Of a stretch of DNA of 25,186 nt, positions 1 through 7,532 are shown piece after piece. The stretch's first letter is position 1; each line of letters opens with the position of its first letter. The DNA is from JANLSE01 sp038214135 (GTDB taxonomy: Bacteria; Chloroflexota; Chloroflexia; Chloroflexales; Roseiflexaceae): NCBI GenBank assembly GCA_038214135.1, contig JBBQSD010000093.1, forward strand, positions 1-25,186. The letters run 5' to 3'. Position numbers and translations under genes: made by a program. The notes under the pieces were generated by a model, which was given only the letters and a program-made list of their open reading frames with translations, made no database searches and was not told where the DNA came from.

Positions 1-1
1 A

Positions 2-88
2 ACTGCATTGCGCTATGATCTGACCCTGCTTACAACCGATGGTGATTTTCAGGCTGTGCCGGTTTTACGGCTCGAAAATTGGCTATAG
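2..88 (+). CDS. C-terminal end of a PIN-domain (VapC-like) protein, partial
   Basis: The first bases are open in one frame and end at a TAG at 86-88, encoding 28 residues that read TALRYDLTLLTTDGDFQAVP and then VLRLENWL. The core 'LTLLTTDxDF' followed by a short strand and a terminal 'xxWL' is the usual end of PIN-domain ribonucleases of the VapC toxin type; the Asp residues of 'TTDGDF' would be the last acidic metal ligands. PIN toxins cleave RNA and are normally paired with a small antitoxin gene just upstream, which would lie outside the window. The gene converges on the aldehyde dehydrogenase at 103 with only 14 bases between the stops. The family call rests on this short tail alone. Confidence 0.6.
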   Translation, partial: TALRYDLTLLTTDGDFQAVPVLRLENWL

Positions 89-102
89 GTTTGCTCTATC
101 TT

Positions 103-1635
103 TCACTCCGCCTGTGGCAGCATGACATCCCAGTGCAAACGGCCCTCCCGTTTTTGCATCAGATCGACATGAATATGCTTGGCTTCGGTATAGGCCAGCA
201 TGCCCTGCAGCCCATGCTCACGGCCAATGCCACTCTGCTTGAAGCCGCCGAATGGTGCCGATGGCAGAATGATGTGGTGATCATTGATCCACACGGTGCC
301 GGCACGAATACGGCGCGCAACCTCAATGGCCGCCGGAATATCGCGTGACCAGACGGCAGCCCCTAATCCGTACATCGTCTGATTGGCGATCTTGATCGCC
401 TCACCAACATCGCGATAGGGCACGACCGACAGAACCGGCCCGAATATCTCTTCCTGAGCCAGCCGCATGTCATTGCGAACACCAGTAAAGATCGTCGGCT
501 CGAAGAATGGCCCATGCTCGAACCCTGGAACTGTGGCGCGATGCCCGCCGATGGCGAGTTTGGCACCCTCACGCAGCCCGAGCGCAACATATTCTTCAAC
601 AGATTGAAGCTGGCGATGAGAAACCAACGGCCCCTGGTCAGTCTCGAAATCGAGCGGATCACCCAATCGCATCACCTCGGTTCGGGCAACCAGCCGTGCC
701 AAAAAGGCATCGTGCAGTTTTTCTGGAACAAGGCAGCGGGTTCCAGCCTCACAGCTCTGCCCGCCATTGAAGAATACGCCAAACAGCACGCCATCGGTTG
801 CCAGATCGAGATCGGCATCTGGTAGCACAATACTCGGCGATTTGCCACCGAGTTCGAGCGTCACACCCTTGATTGTTGCGCTGGCCAGTTCCATGATCCG
901 CCGCCCAACCTGGGTGCTGCCAGTAAAGGCGATCTTATCCACCCCTGGATGTGCGGCCAGCGCTTCGCCAACTTCCGCACCTGGCCCGGTTACCAGATTG
1001 AATACGCCGCGTGGCAATAGGCCACTATCGTGGATCACCTCGGCCAATAACAGCGCCGTGAGTGGTGTGTAGGATGCTGGTTTGAGCACAATCACATTAC
1101 CGGTGGCCAGGGCTGGGGCGATCTTCCAGGCCGCCATCAGCAGCGGGTAGTTCCAGGGAATAATCTGGCCACAGACCCCAATCGGCTCGCGCCAGACGAA
1201 ATTCCAGCTCAACCCTGGTAGATCGTTCCATGGCAATGGCTCATAGGCATCGCGGCGTGCCAATTCTGCAAACACCCGTAGATGTTCAACAGCCCAGGGG
1301 ACATCGACAAAGCTTGATTTGCGGATGGGGACGCCAAGGTTGCGCGCTTCGACCTCGGCAAACTCGGCGGTACGCGCCTCGATCCCATCTGCTAGCGCAT
1401 GCAGAATTCTGGCACGCTCGTGCGGCGGCGTGTGTGGCCATGGGCCTGCATCAAAGGCATTGCGGGCCGCAGCAACTGCCCGATCAATATCGGCGGCGCT
1501 TCCACGCGCAACATAGGCCATCGGCTGGCCGAGTGCTGGTTCATTGACGGGCATCATGGCGCCATCACAGGCATCGATCCATTCGCCATTGATATACAGA
1601 CGGTAGCTTGGTAGCTGATCAGATGAGTGGTTCAT
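103..1635 (-). CDS. NAD(P)-dependent aldehyde dehydrogenase, betaine-aldehyde-dehydrogenase-like
   Basis: A 510-residue, full-length member of the ALDH superfamily, which oxidises aldehydes to carboxylic acids with NAD(P)+ in the cytoplasm. The fold signatures are all present: 'PWNYPL' with the oxyanion-hole Asn162, 'KPASYTP' (cofactor-binding Lys185), 'FTGSTQVG' (about 237-244), the general base Glu261 in 'LELGGKSP', the catalytic Cys295 in 'GGQSCEAGTR', and 'EEIFGPV' near the C-terminus. The overall pattern is closest to betaine aldehyde / general short-chain ALDHs, but substrate cannot be read from sequence. The ATG start at 1635 has AAGGAG 5 bases upstream. It is divergent from a second ALDH; between them lie a candidate promoter (TTGCTG-N17-TATCAT) and a palindrome covering the likely transcription start, so repression by a dimeric regulator is plausible. 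Confidence 0.93.
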   Translation of the reverse strand: MNHSSDQLPSYRLYINGEWIDACDGAMMPVNEPALGQPMAYVARGSAADIDRAVAAARNAFDAGPWPHTPPHERARILHALADGIEARTAEFAEVEARNLGVPIRKSSFVDVPWAVEHLRVFAELARRDAYEPLPWNDLPGLSWNFVWREPIGVCGQIIPWNYPLLMAAWKIAPALATGNVIVLKPASYTPLTALLLAEVIHDSGLLPRGVFNLVTGPGAEVGEALAAHPGVDKIAFTGSTQVGRRIMELASATIKGVTLELGGKSPSIVLPDADLDLATDGVLFGVFFNGGQSCEAGTRCLVPEKLHDAFLARLVARTEVMRLGDPLDFETDQGPLVSHRQLQSVEEYVALGLREGAKLAIGGHRATVPGFEHGPFFEPTIFTGVRNDMRLAQEEIFGPVLSVVPYRDVGEAIKIANQTMYGLGAAVWSRDIPAAIEVARRIRAGTVWINDHHIILPSAPFGGFKQSGIGREHGLQGMLAYTEAKHIHVDLMQKREGRLHWDVMLPQAE

Positions 1636-1659
1636 AGGAACTCCTTGACAGCAGTGTTT

Positions 1660-1674
1660 TGACGCTTTGCGTCA
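1660..1674. promoter_or_regulatory. Palindromic operator candidate ahead of the minus-strand aldehyde dehydrogenase
   Basis: TGACGC-TTT-GCGTCA is a perfect inverted repeat with 6-base arms and a 3-base centre. It touches the last base of a candidate -10 box (TATCAT on the minus strand, 1674-1679) and lies over the expected transcription start of the aldehyde dehydrogenase gene, 25 bases before its ATG. This placement fits a repressor site. No regulator gene is present in the window to pair it with. Confidence 0.5.
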
Positions 1675-1702
1675 TGATAGCAGAGATAGCCGTGTGCAGC
1701 AA
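1674..1702 (-). promoter_or_regulatory. Candidate sigma-70-type promoter of the minus-strand aldehyde dehydrogenase
   Basis: On the minus strand TTGCTG (1697-1702) and TATCAT (1674-1679) are separated by 17 bases. The transcript would begin about 30 bases before the ATG, leaving room for the AAGGAG ribosome-binding site. Called by match to the consensus only. Confidence 0.5.
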
Positions 1703-1723
1703 ATTGGGCATGGTATAAATGGT

Positions 1724-1738
1724 ACAATAGGCTATTGT
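1724..1738. promoter_or_regulatory. Second perfect palindrome in the divergent aldehyde dehydrogenase spacer
   Basis: ACAATAG-G-CTATTGT has 7-base arms around one central base. It overlaps a -10-like TACAAT (1723-1728) on the plus strand and lies 64 bases before the plus-strand aldehyde dehydrogenase start. No well-placed -35 box accompanies the TACAAT (the nearest TTGGGC is only 13 bases away), so an operator is better supported than the promoter itself. Confidence 0.45.
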
Positions 1739-1801
1739 CGAACGCCCTAGCAACTGCCGAAAACTTGAGATCGGAGTTGCGTTGCCAACAGGAGCACCGC
1801 G

Positions 1802-3364
1802 ATGGCGCGACGCTATCATCACATCATCAATGGCCGCGAGCTCGATAGCTCGGAGATGTTCTATTCACGGAATTCAAGCGATCTGAACGACATAATTGGC
1901 GAATTTCCGGCTGCAACGAAGGATCAGGTGCGTGAGGCGTGTCAGGCAGCTCGGTTGGCATTTCCAGCCTGGAAGGAGACTCCAGCGCCGATTCGTGGCG
2001 AGATTATTGGCAGTATTGGTGCGGCAATTGCCCGCGAGAAGGAAGCGCTCAGTCGGCTTGTTTCGCGTGAAATGGGCAAGACGCTGAAAGAGGCCCGTGG
2101 CGATGTTCAGGAAGCAATCGACACCTGCCACTTTTTCCAATCGGAAGGCCGCCGATTATATGGCCAGACTGTTCCATCCGAGATGCCACGCAAGGAACTG
2201 ATGACCTATCGCCGCCCGCTTGGCGTGGTTGGGATTGTGACTGCCGGGAATTTCCCGATTGCGGTGCCGAGTTGGAAGATCATTCCGGCCCTGTTAACCG
2301 GCAACACGATTGTGTGGAAGCCATCCGAGGATTCACCGGCATGTTCGTATGCCTTTGCGAAGCTGATTGAAGAAGCTGGTGTGCCGCCTGGTGTGTTGAA
2401 TATTGTGTTTGGTGGTGGTGCAGGCGGTGCTGGCGAATATCTTGTCGAGATGATGGACGAGCGCTTGCTGAATAAGTTCGCGTTCACCGGTTCGACGGCA
2501 GTTGGGCGCAGGATTGGCGAAGTAGCTGGCCGCAATCTCATCCACCCGACGCTTGAACTGGGTGGCAAGAATCCGCTGGTGGTAATGCGCGATGCTGATC
2601 TTGAGAATGCGGTTGCTGGTGCGCTGTGGGCCTCGTTCGGAACGGGCGGCCAGCGCTGCACCAGTTGTGGGAATATCATTATTGATGCGCCTGTCTATGA
2701 GGAATTCAAGCAGCGCTTCGTCGCGGCTGCCCAGGCCACGCAGATTGGTGATCCACTCAAGCATCCCGATGTGCTATATGGCCCATTCATCAATGAGCGC
2801 TTTCTGCATAATTGGGAGCATCACTATGAATGGGGCCTGGCCGATGGGGCAACACTGTTATATGGCCAGGGGCGGATTACACCCGAAACGAAACCAGCGG
2901 GCTTTGTTGGCGATCCAGCTGCTGGGTTCTATGGCTGGCCAACGATCTGGGCCGATGTAACGCCGCAGATGAAGATCTTTCAGACCGAAGTGTTCGGGCC
3001 GACCGTTAATCTCGTTCGGGTTGATGGCATCGATCAGGCGATTGCAGCGGCCAATAGTGCCGATTATGGCCTTTCATCGGCAATCTATACCAACAATCGC
3101 GAGTGGGCGTACCAGTTCAAGCACAACATTCAGGCAGGCATGACCAGCATCAACAATTCGACAACCGGTGCCGAGGCGCATCTACCATTTGGTGGCGTCA
3201 AGGGTTCTGGCAATGGCACCCGCGAGAGCGGTATCTGGGTGATTGAGAGCTACACCTACTGGCAGGCCGTCAATGATGATATCAGTGGCAAGCTGCAACT
3301 GGCGCAGATGGATACACACTATATCGAACCAAGGGGTGAATTTCGGGTAGAGAGCCTTTCCTGA
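1802..3364 (+). CDS. Aldehyde dehydrogenase, semialdehyde-type (ALDH7-like features)
   Basis: A 520-residue ALDH superfamily enzyme, expected to oxidise an aldehyde or semialdehyde with NAD(P)+. Asn150 in 'TAGNFPIAVPSWK', Lys173 in 'VWKPSED', Glu252 in 'LELGGKNP' and the nucleophile Cys286 in 'GTGGQRCTSCG' are present, as is 'TEVFGPTV' near the end. The 'GxxGQRCTS' form of the active site and 'FPIAVPSWK' resemble ALDH7 / aminoadipate-semialdehyde and related semialdehyde dehydrogenases more than betaine-aldehyde enzymes. It is clearly different from its divergent neighbour, so the pair is not a recent duplication. The ATG is preceded by AGGAG with about 8 bases spacing. It ends two bases before the stop of the convergent membrane transferase gene. 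The exact substrate is not known. Confidence 0.92.
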   Translation: MARRYHHIINGRELDSSEMFYSRNSSDLNDIIGEFPAATKDQVREACQAARLAFPAWKETPAPIRGEIIGSIGAAIAREKEALSRLVSREMGKTLKEARGDVQEAIDTCHFFQSEGRRLYGQTVPSEMPRKELMTYRRPLGVVGIVTAGNFPIAVPSWKIIPALLTGNTIVWKPSEDSPACSYAFAKLIEEAGVPPGVLNIVFGGGAGGAGEYLVEMMDERLLNKFAFTGSTAVGRRIGEVAGRNLIHPTLELGGKNPLVVMRDADLENAVAGALWASFGTGGQRCTSCGNIIIDAPVYEEFKQRFVAAAQATQIGDPLKHPDVLYGPFINERFLHNWEHHYEWGLADGATLLYGQGRITPETKPAGFVGDPAAGFYGWPTIWADVTPQMKIFQTEVFGPTVNLVRVDGIDQAIAAANSADYGLSSAIYTNNREWAYQFKHNIQAGMTSINNSTTGAEAHLPFGGVKGSGNGTRESGIWVIESYTYWQAVNDDISGKLQLAQMDTHYIEPRGEFRVESLS

Positions 3365-3366
3365 TC

Positions 3367-5007
3367 TTAGCGCGGCACATAGATATACAGGGTATCGCGG
3401 AACTTGAGCTTGTAATGGGCATTGATTGCCGATAGCATCTCGGGTGTCCAGCGGCCTGCTGGATCGATGATTGATTTTTCCGCATTGACGGGCAGAATAA
3501 TGGCGCTGAACTTCTGTTGGGCGATCTCTTCAAGCAGGCCGCGCTGATCCCATGCGCCGATCCGCGCCGCTGGCCCCATGGTCGATGGGTCATCGTAGCG
3601 TAGATCGCGACCGGCCTGAAATAATAGCCCGGTATCATCGGCCAGGATTTCGCCTGGTGTGTTACGAATGAAGTTCAGAAATCGCTCTGGTGGATCTTGA
3701 GGGTTGAGCTCGCCAGCATACCAATCTGGCGGATGGGCCACCTGGTAGATCTGTGCCCCAGCTAGCAGGCAGCCAAGTAGTAGTGCCCAGATGCCAATGC
3801 GCTGGTGTATTCCCCGCACCCACGCCGGGGAGCGGGGAAATTGCCCGTTCGGGAACTCTTCGTGCCCATCCCCACGGGTGGGGGAGGGGTGGGGGAGGGG
3901 TGGGGGAGCAATAAGTACTCCCAGAGCGGCACAGCCAGCGATGGCGAGTGCGAGATGGGTTTCCAGCAGATGATTATGATTAGCTCCCTGTTCGCCGGTT
4001 CCAAGCAGTGTGAGTGGCACAACCAACACATAACAGGCTGGGACGAGCAGGCTGCGCTGCTTCCAGGAGAGCAGTAATGCCAGAGCCGCCAGGATCATCT
4101 GTGGCCACCAGAATCCCAGCAACACGATAATTTTACTGAACAGCAGAAACGTCCACCACTCGGTTCGTTTGCCCTCCCACCAGACATGCAGAGTGTATTG
4201 TCTGGCTGTTATCAGATCCAGCAAGCCCCAGATGATCAGCACCAACCCAAGATACAACCCAGTAAACAGGATCGTCCGCCAGCGTATTGGTAATGGGCTG
4301 GCATACCCAGCATATGGTGGCGCATCGGAATAGCGATCTCGCAGATCGTTGATCAGGAGTGCCAATCCAGCCGCCAACGGCCCGGCCAGTGCTGTCTGTT
4401 TGGTGAAAAAGGCCAGCACAAATGCGATGGCGGCCAGAATAAGCATTGGGCTAGTGGTTTTCGGTGGGGATGTACAGGCGCGGGTTGTGCAATACAACCC
4501 GATGCTGGTAAACAGGAGCGCCAGCACGTCCGGCTTGATGCGGGTGCTCCATAGTTGCAGTGGTGGAATGCTGAGAACCAGTGCAGCTGCCAGTGCCGCA
4601 ACCGCCCAGGCTGCGCCAGTACGGCGGACAATCAGGGCGGCAAACAGGGCCACGCCAAGCGCGGCAATCAGCGAGAGCAGCCGCCCAGGCCAGAAGACAT
4701 GCGGGCCAAGAATGAGATCAAACAGCGCCAGGAATAGATAGTGAATTGGCGGGTAGGGTGCCGAGACAAAGCGGTAGAGTTCGAGTGGCCGATACAGCGC
4801 TTCGCCAGCGCGCAGCAGGCGAGCCTCATACAGGAGCGTCCCTTCCAGGCCATCGTGGGCATAGGGGTAGGCCAGTAGTGCGGCAATACGGCCAAGCGCT
4901 GGCACAGCGATCCATAGTGCTGCTAGTACCAGGCCAACTTGGGCAAAGCGGCGAAGCCATTCGCTTCCGGTTATGCTAGTTCGCAGCCATCCCAATCGCT
5001 CAATCAC
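3367..5007 (-). CDS. Polytopic membrane glycosyltransferase, GT39/ArnT/RgtA-like
   Basis: A 546-residue integral membrane protein with about ten hydrophobic segments. The first extracytoplasmic loop after TM1 carries 'AYPYAHDGLEG', the acidic motif expected of lipid-phosphate-sugar-dependent (GT-C fold) transferases that add sugars or aminosugars to proteins or envelope glycans; 'YPPIHYLFLALF' follows as is usual. The C-terminal soluble part (about 430-546) has 'ILADDTGLLFQAGRDLRYDDP', typical of this Chloroflexota/Actinobacteria type. The start is a GTG at 5005-5007 with AAGG 7 bases upstream. A G-rich repeat element is inserted in frame at about residues 367-400, between two membrane segments, adding a Pro-rich loop (see repeats). 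Acceptor and donor are unknown. A 479-base repeat-filled spacer precedes it. Confidence 0.8.
   Translation of the reverse strand: MIERLGWLRTSITGSEWLRRFAQVGLVLAALWIAVPALGRIAALLAYPYAHDGLEGTLLYEARLLRAGEALYRPLELYRFVSAPYPPIHYLFLALFDLILGPHVFWPGRLLSLIAALGVALFAALIVRRTGAAWAVAALAAALVLSIPPLQLWSTRIKPDVLALLFTSIGLYCTTRACTSPPKTTSPMLILAAIAFVLAFFTKQTALAGPLAAGLALLINDLRDRYSDAPPYAGYASPLPIRWRTILFTGLYLGLVLIIWGLLDLITARQYTLHVWWEGKRTEWWTFLLFSKIIVLLGFWWPQMILAALALLLSWKQRSLLVPACYVLVVPLTLLGTGEQGANHNHLLETHLALAIAGCAALGVLIAPPPLPHPSPTRGDGHEEFPNGQFPRSPAWVRGIHQRIGIWALLLGCLLAGAQIYQVAHPPDWYAGELNPQDPPERFLNFIRNTPGEILADDTGLLFQAGRDLRYDDPSTMGPAARIGAWDQRGLLEEIAQQKFSAIILPVNAEKSIIDPAGRWTPEMLSAINAHYKLKFRDTLYIYVPR
3810..3908. repeat. Intragenic, in-frame REP-like G/C-rich element
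   Basis: Inside the membrane transferase gene, a 99-base block consists of a hairpin (TTCCCCGC at 3810-3817 pairing with GCGGGGAA at 3832-3839), a linker, and G-rich tandem repeats to 3908. On the coding strand it encodes a Pro/Gly-rich loop beginning PPPLPHPSPTRGDG. The composition and paired-hairpin layout match the intergenic element at 5130-5208, so this appears to be a copy of the same repeat class that landed in a loop without breaking the frame. Confidence 0.65.
3876..3908 (+). repeat. 11-bp tandem repeat with G-quadruplex potential
   Basis: The unit TGGGGGAGGGG recurs with period 11 (T at 3879, 3890 and 3901; about 2.7 copies). On the plus strand the block is a run of five or more G tracts of 3-5 bases joined by single T or A loops, the pattern that best favours a parallel G-quadruplex. 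It lies on the template strand of the transferase gene. Because 11 is not a multiple of 3, gain or loss of one unit would shift the reading frame. Confidence 0.7.
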
Positions 5008-5129
5008 GAAAGCACCTTCTCTATCTGGTTCGCTAATACTGGATGGTATCCGGTTCTGGCGGAGGCGTCAAGGGCACCCTGACACGGTGACAGGGCATGA
5101 GCAACGTCCCTTTTCCCCGCATCCCCTGG

Positions 5130-5208
5130 CCCCTTCTCCCACATTGGGGAGAAGGGGAAACCATAGTGCGATGCCGCGCAGAGCCCCGCTCCCCGTGTGG
5201 GAGCGGGG
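5130..5208. repeat. REP-like pair of G/C-rich hairpins in the 5008-5486 spacer
   Basis: Two perfect hairpins lie in the spacer between the membrane transferase and the PhyH gene: CCCCTTCTCCC (5130-5140) with GGGAGAAGGGG (5147-5157), and CCCCGCTCCC (5184-5193) with GGGAGCGGGG (5199-5208). They belong to the common class of bacterial intergenic palindromic doublets. The gene-free stretch 5008-5486 holds this element, the octamer array at 5312-5415 and no ORF with recognisable content. Confidence 0.75.
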
Positions 5209-5311
5209 TTGAGGTAAGGGGAACAAGGCGATACACCGCCATGTTGGGACTTTGCACATGCCCTGACATGGTGACAATGCTGATGAGAAGCAGTACCACA
5301 CCGGTCAAGAA

Positions 5312-5415
5312 TATTCACCTGGCCACCAGGTCACCCAGTCACGTTATCACTCGGTCACGTTATCACTTGGTCACCGTGTCACCCGGTCACTTGGTCACCT
5401 GGTCAAAAAGTCATT
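5312..5415. repeat. Octamer-periodic GTCAC tandem repeat array
   Basis: Thirteen consecutive 8-base units of the form NNGTCACN (for example TGGTCACC, CGGTCACT, TTATCACT) run without phase slips. A 16-base higher-order unit, (C)RGTCACGTTATCACT, occurs twice in a row at 5336-5367. The array ends about 70 bases before the PhyH start. A second array of the same consensus and period lies at 14142-14197. It is not a CRISPR: units are contiguous, with no spacers. Confidence 0.85.
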
Positions 5416-5486
5416 GGGCAGAGATAGGGTATTATGGTGGTAGCGCTGGCGGTTGGCCTGCGTTTCGTCAGTGAGGAGGACGCGCA

Positions 5487-6314
5487 ATGAGTGAGATTAC
5501 TACAACCGAGATTGCCCCAACGATTCAGTTGACCCAGCATCAGATCGATTGCTACCATCGCGATGGCTATCTGGCGCTTGATGCGATTACCACACAGGCA
5601 GAGGTCGCCTGGCTGCGTGAGATCTACGACCGATTATTTGCACAGCGGGCTGGCCGGGATGTTGGCGATCAGTTTGATCTTGCTGGTACGGATGAGGAAG
5701 GCCAGGAGGCGACCCTGCCCCAGATTCTGGGGCCATCAAAATATGCGCCAGAACTGAAGCAGGGTTTATTTCGTGCAAATGCACTGGCGGTTGCGCGGCA
5801 GTTGCTTGGGCCAGAGGCACAGGCCCATGGCGAGCATGCCATTCTGAAGCCAGCGCGGATCGGTGCCGAAACGCCCTGGCATCAGGATGAAGCCTATTGG
5901 AACCCGATGCTGGAATACAATTCGATGAGCATCTGGATTCCATTGCAGGATGTGAATCTGCATAATGGCTGCATGCAGTTTGTGCCGGGAAGTAATCATC
6001 AGGAGATTGTGCCACACCATCCGATCAATAACGACCCACGGATTCATGGGTTGGTTGCCGACCAGGCGCATACCGAGGGCGCGGTGGCCTGCCCACTCCC
6101 AGCCGGTGGCGCAACGATTCATACCAATCGCACGCTGCACTATACAGGGCCAAACCATTCCGATCAGCCACGGCGGGCGTATATTCTGATCTTTGGGACA
6201 CAGGCAAAGCGCCGAACCGAGCCGCGATCATTCTATTGGAATGAGAATAAGACAACGGCCCGTGATCAGCGTGCGGAAGAGGCCAGGCGCAATGAGGAAC
6301 AGCAGCCCATGTGA
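5487..6314 (+). CDS. Phytanoyl-CoA dioxygenase (PhyH) family Fe(II)/2-oxoglutarate oxygenase
   Basis: A 275-residue member of the PhyH family, non-haem iron enzymes that hydroxylate a substrate while converting 2-oxoglutarate and O2 to succinate and CO2. The metal triad is visible: His132 and Asp134 in 'WHQDEAYW' and the distal His218 in 'LHYTGPNHS', followed by Arg229/Arg230 in 'DQPRRAY', where 2-oxoglutarate is normally bound. 'FVPGSNH' (about 166-171) and 'LPAGGATIHT' are usual for the family. The N-terminus 'HQIDCYHRDGYLAL' is the standard family opening. The C-terminal 30 residues are charged and look unstructured. An AGGAGG box lies 10 bases before the ATG. The substrate is unknown; family members act on very different small molecules. 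The gene converges on the SelA-like gene through a shared hairpin. Confidence 0.9.
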   Translation: MSEITTTEIAPTIQLTQHQIDCYHRDGYLALDAITTQAEVAWLREIYDRLFAQRAGRDVGDQFDLAGTDEEGQEATLPQILGPSKYAPELKQGLFRANALAVARQLLGPEAQAHGEHAILKPARIGAETPWHQDEAYWNPMLEYNSMSIWIPLQDVNLHNGCMQFVPGSNHQEIVPHHPINNDPRIHGLVADQAHTEGAVACPLPAGGATIHTNRTLHYTGPNHSDQPRRAYILIFGTQAKRRTEPRSFYWNENKTTARDQRAEEARRNEEQQPM

Positions 6315-6323
6315 GTGGCGATT

Positions 6324-6366
6324 GTGCTAGGCGCGTGCATAATGAACAAGCTCACACGCCTAGCAC
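6324..6366. terminator. Hairpin between convergent PhyH and SelA-like genes, possible bidirectional terminator
   Basis: GTGCTAGGCG (6324-6333) pairs perfectly with CGCCTAGCAC (6357-6366); allowing one mismatch the stem extends to 14 base pairs with a 15-base loop. It begins 9 bases after the PhyH stop and contains the last codons of the convergent SelA-like gene. Neither side has a convincing run of T, so factor-independent termination is not certain. Confidence 0.5.
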
Positions 6367-7464
6367 ATTTCGTAGTGCCGTTAGCACCAAGTGTTCCTCA
6401 CCTGGCGCGATTGTTTGCGGGTTGAGGGCGATTGTGTCTGTGCCAATACTTCCTACAGCAACTGCTGGATCGCCATGCAGCAGAGCGGCTACCACTTGAT
6501 CACGGCTATGGCCTGATGTTGGAAGGATCTGCACAATCGTGCGGGGATGTGGTTGGCCTGCCTCACTTGGGTAGCCTCGGTTGGCCTGAATGCCTGCAAG
6601 ATCCTGAAGCCCGCTCAGCCAATACTGGACAATCCGTTCGTAGTGCTCCAGTAACGCGGGCTCGTCCTGTGCCAGCGACCACTCAATGGCTGCGAGCATA
6701 CCCATCAGTTCTTCTTTGCCAACCTTCATGGGCCGGCCAATACTGGCATATGGGTTGCCATTCAGATGGCAGGCCTGAATCAAATCTGGCCGACCCAGCA
6801 CCAACCCTGCTGATTGTGGGCCACGCAGTCCTTTGCCGCCGCTGAAGATAACCAGATCTGCGCCATTCTCACGGGTAAACTGCCAGAGGTTCGAAATTGG
6901 TGGAATCTGCGCTGCCGCATCCACAACCACAGGAACCCGAGCAGCATGGGCGATTTCAATCACATCCGCCAATGGCAATGCGCCACTGGCATAATGTGTA
7001 CCAGCAAAATAGACAATGCAGGCAACCTGCGGTGTGATCGCAGCTCGTAGTTCGTCGGGTTGAGTGAACTGGGCTGTGCCAATTTCAACCAGCCGTGCGC
7101 CAGTCTGGCGGATGGCGTAGTCGTAGCTGTTGCGCTGCGAATGATGGATGATCACAGTGTTTCTGGTGTGCTCAATATGCGGAAAGTGTCCAATCGCTGC
7201 GCGATCACTACCTGTGATACATGCTGCGACCGCCAGGACAATCCCTGCTGCTGCACCAGAAGAGACATAACAGGCTTCGTTATGGGTCAATTGGGCGATT
7301 CGTGCGCCAACCCGTTCCTGAAGAAGTTCAAGATCAATGAATGAACCTGCTGCGGCAACCATCGCCTCAACAACCGGCGCTGGCATGCGTGATCCACCCA
7401 ATCGAGTCAGGGTCGCAGCGGCGTTGATGATTGGGCGAAGGCCAAGATCGGCATAGGTTGTCAT
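6352..7464 (-). CDS. SelA-like PLP-dependent enzyme (aminotransferase fold)
   Basis: A 370-residue protein of the SelA / D-glucosaminate-6-phosphate ammonia-lyase (DgaE-like) branch of fold-type I PLP enzymes. Asp182 in 'VPVVVDAAAQIPP' and the PLP Lys211 in 'VIFSGGKGLRGPQSAG' are at the expected places, and the opening 'LGLRPIINAAATLTRLGGS' is the family's usual N-terminus. I chose the ATG at 7464 (AGGA 9 bases upstream) over the in-frame ATG at 7497, because the latter lies inside the stem of a strong hairpin and adds residues foreign to the family. Proteins of this group are often misnamed selenium transferases; no selenocysteine gene (selB, selD, tRNA-Sec) is seen here, so an ammonia-lyase or related amino-sugar/amino-acid role is more likely. 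The substrate is unknown. Confidence 0.82.
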   Translation of the reverse strand: MTTYADLGLRPIINAAATLTRLGGSRMPAPVVEAMVAAAGSFIDLELLQERVGARIAQLTHNEACYVSSGAAAGIVLAVAACITGSDRAAIGHFPHIEHTRNTVIIHHSQRNSYDYAIRQTGARLVEIGTAQFTQPDELRAAITPQVACIVYFAGTHYASGALPLADVIEIAHAARVPVVVDAAAQIPPISNLWQFTRENGADLVIFSGGKGLRGPQSAGLVLGRPDLIQACHLNGNPYASIGRPMKVGKEELMGMLAAIEWSLAQDEPALLEHYERIVQYWLSGLQDLAGIQANRGYPSEAGQPHPRTIVQILPTSGHSRDQVVAALLHGDPAVAVGSIGTDTIALNPQTIAPGEEHLVLTALRNVLGV

Positions 7465-7490
7465 AGCAGTAGTTCCTGATGATCTGAGGA

Positions 7491-7524
7491 TGATCACGCG
7501 GCCAGTACATGCGCCGCGTGATCA
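7491..7524. terminator. Strong hairpin downstream of the large Asp-box protein gene
   Basis: TGATCACGCGGC (7491-7502) and GCCGCGTGATCA (7513-7524) are perfect 12-base arms around a 10-base loop. The hairpin starts 9 bases past the stop of the 1232-residue protein gene and ends 27 bases before the ATG of the SelA-like gene. It has no following T run on the minus strand. It could terminate, attenuate or protect a transcript end between the two genes, or be an operator. Confidence 0.55.
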
Positions 7525-7532
7525 TGGATGCG

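Noticed and set aside
5312..5415. Possible CRISPR array
   Set aside because: Units are 8 bases, contiguous and variable, with no unique spacers, and no cas gene is present.
6352..7464. Selenocysteine synthase (SelA) function
   Set aside because: There is only fold-level resemblance; no selenocysteine genes are nearby, and the length is shorter than typical SelA (about 460 residues).
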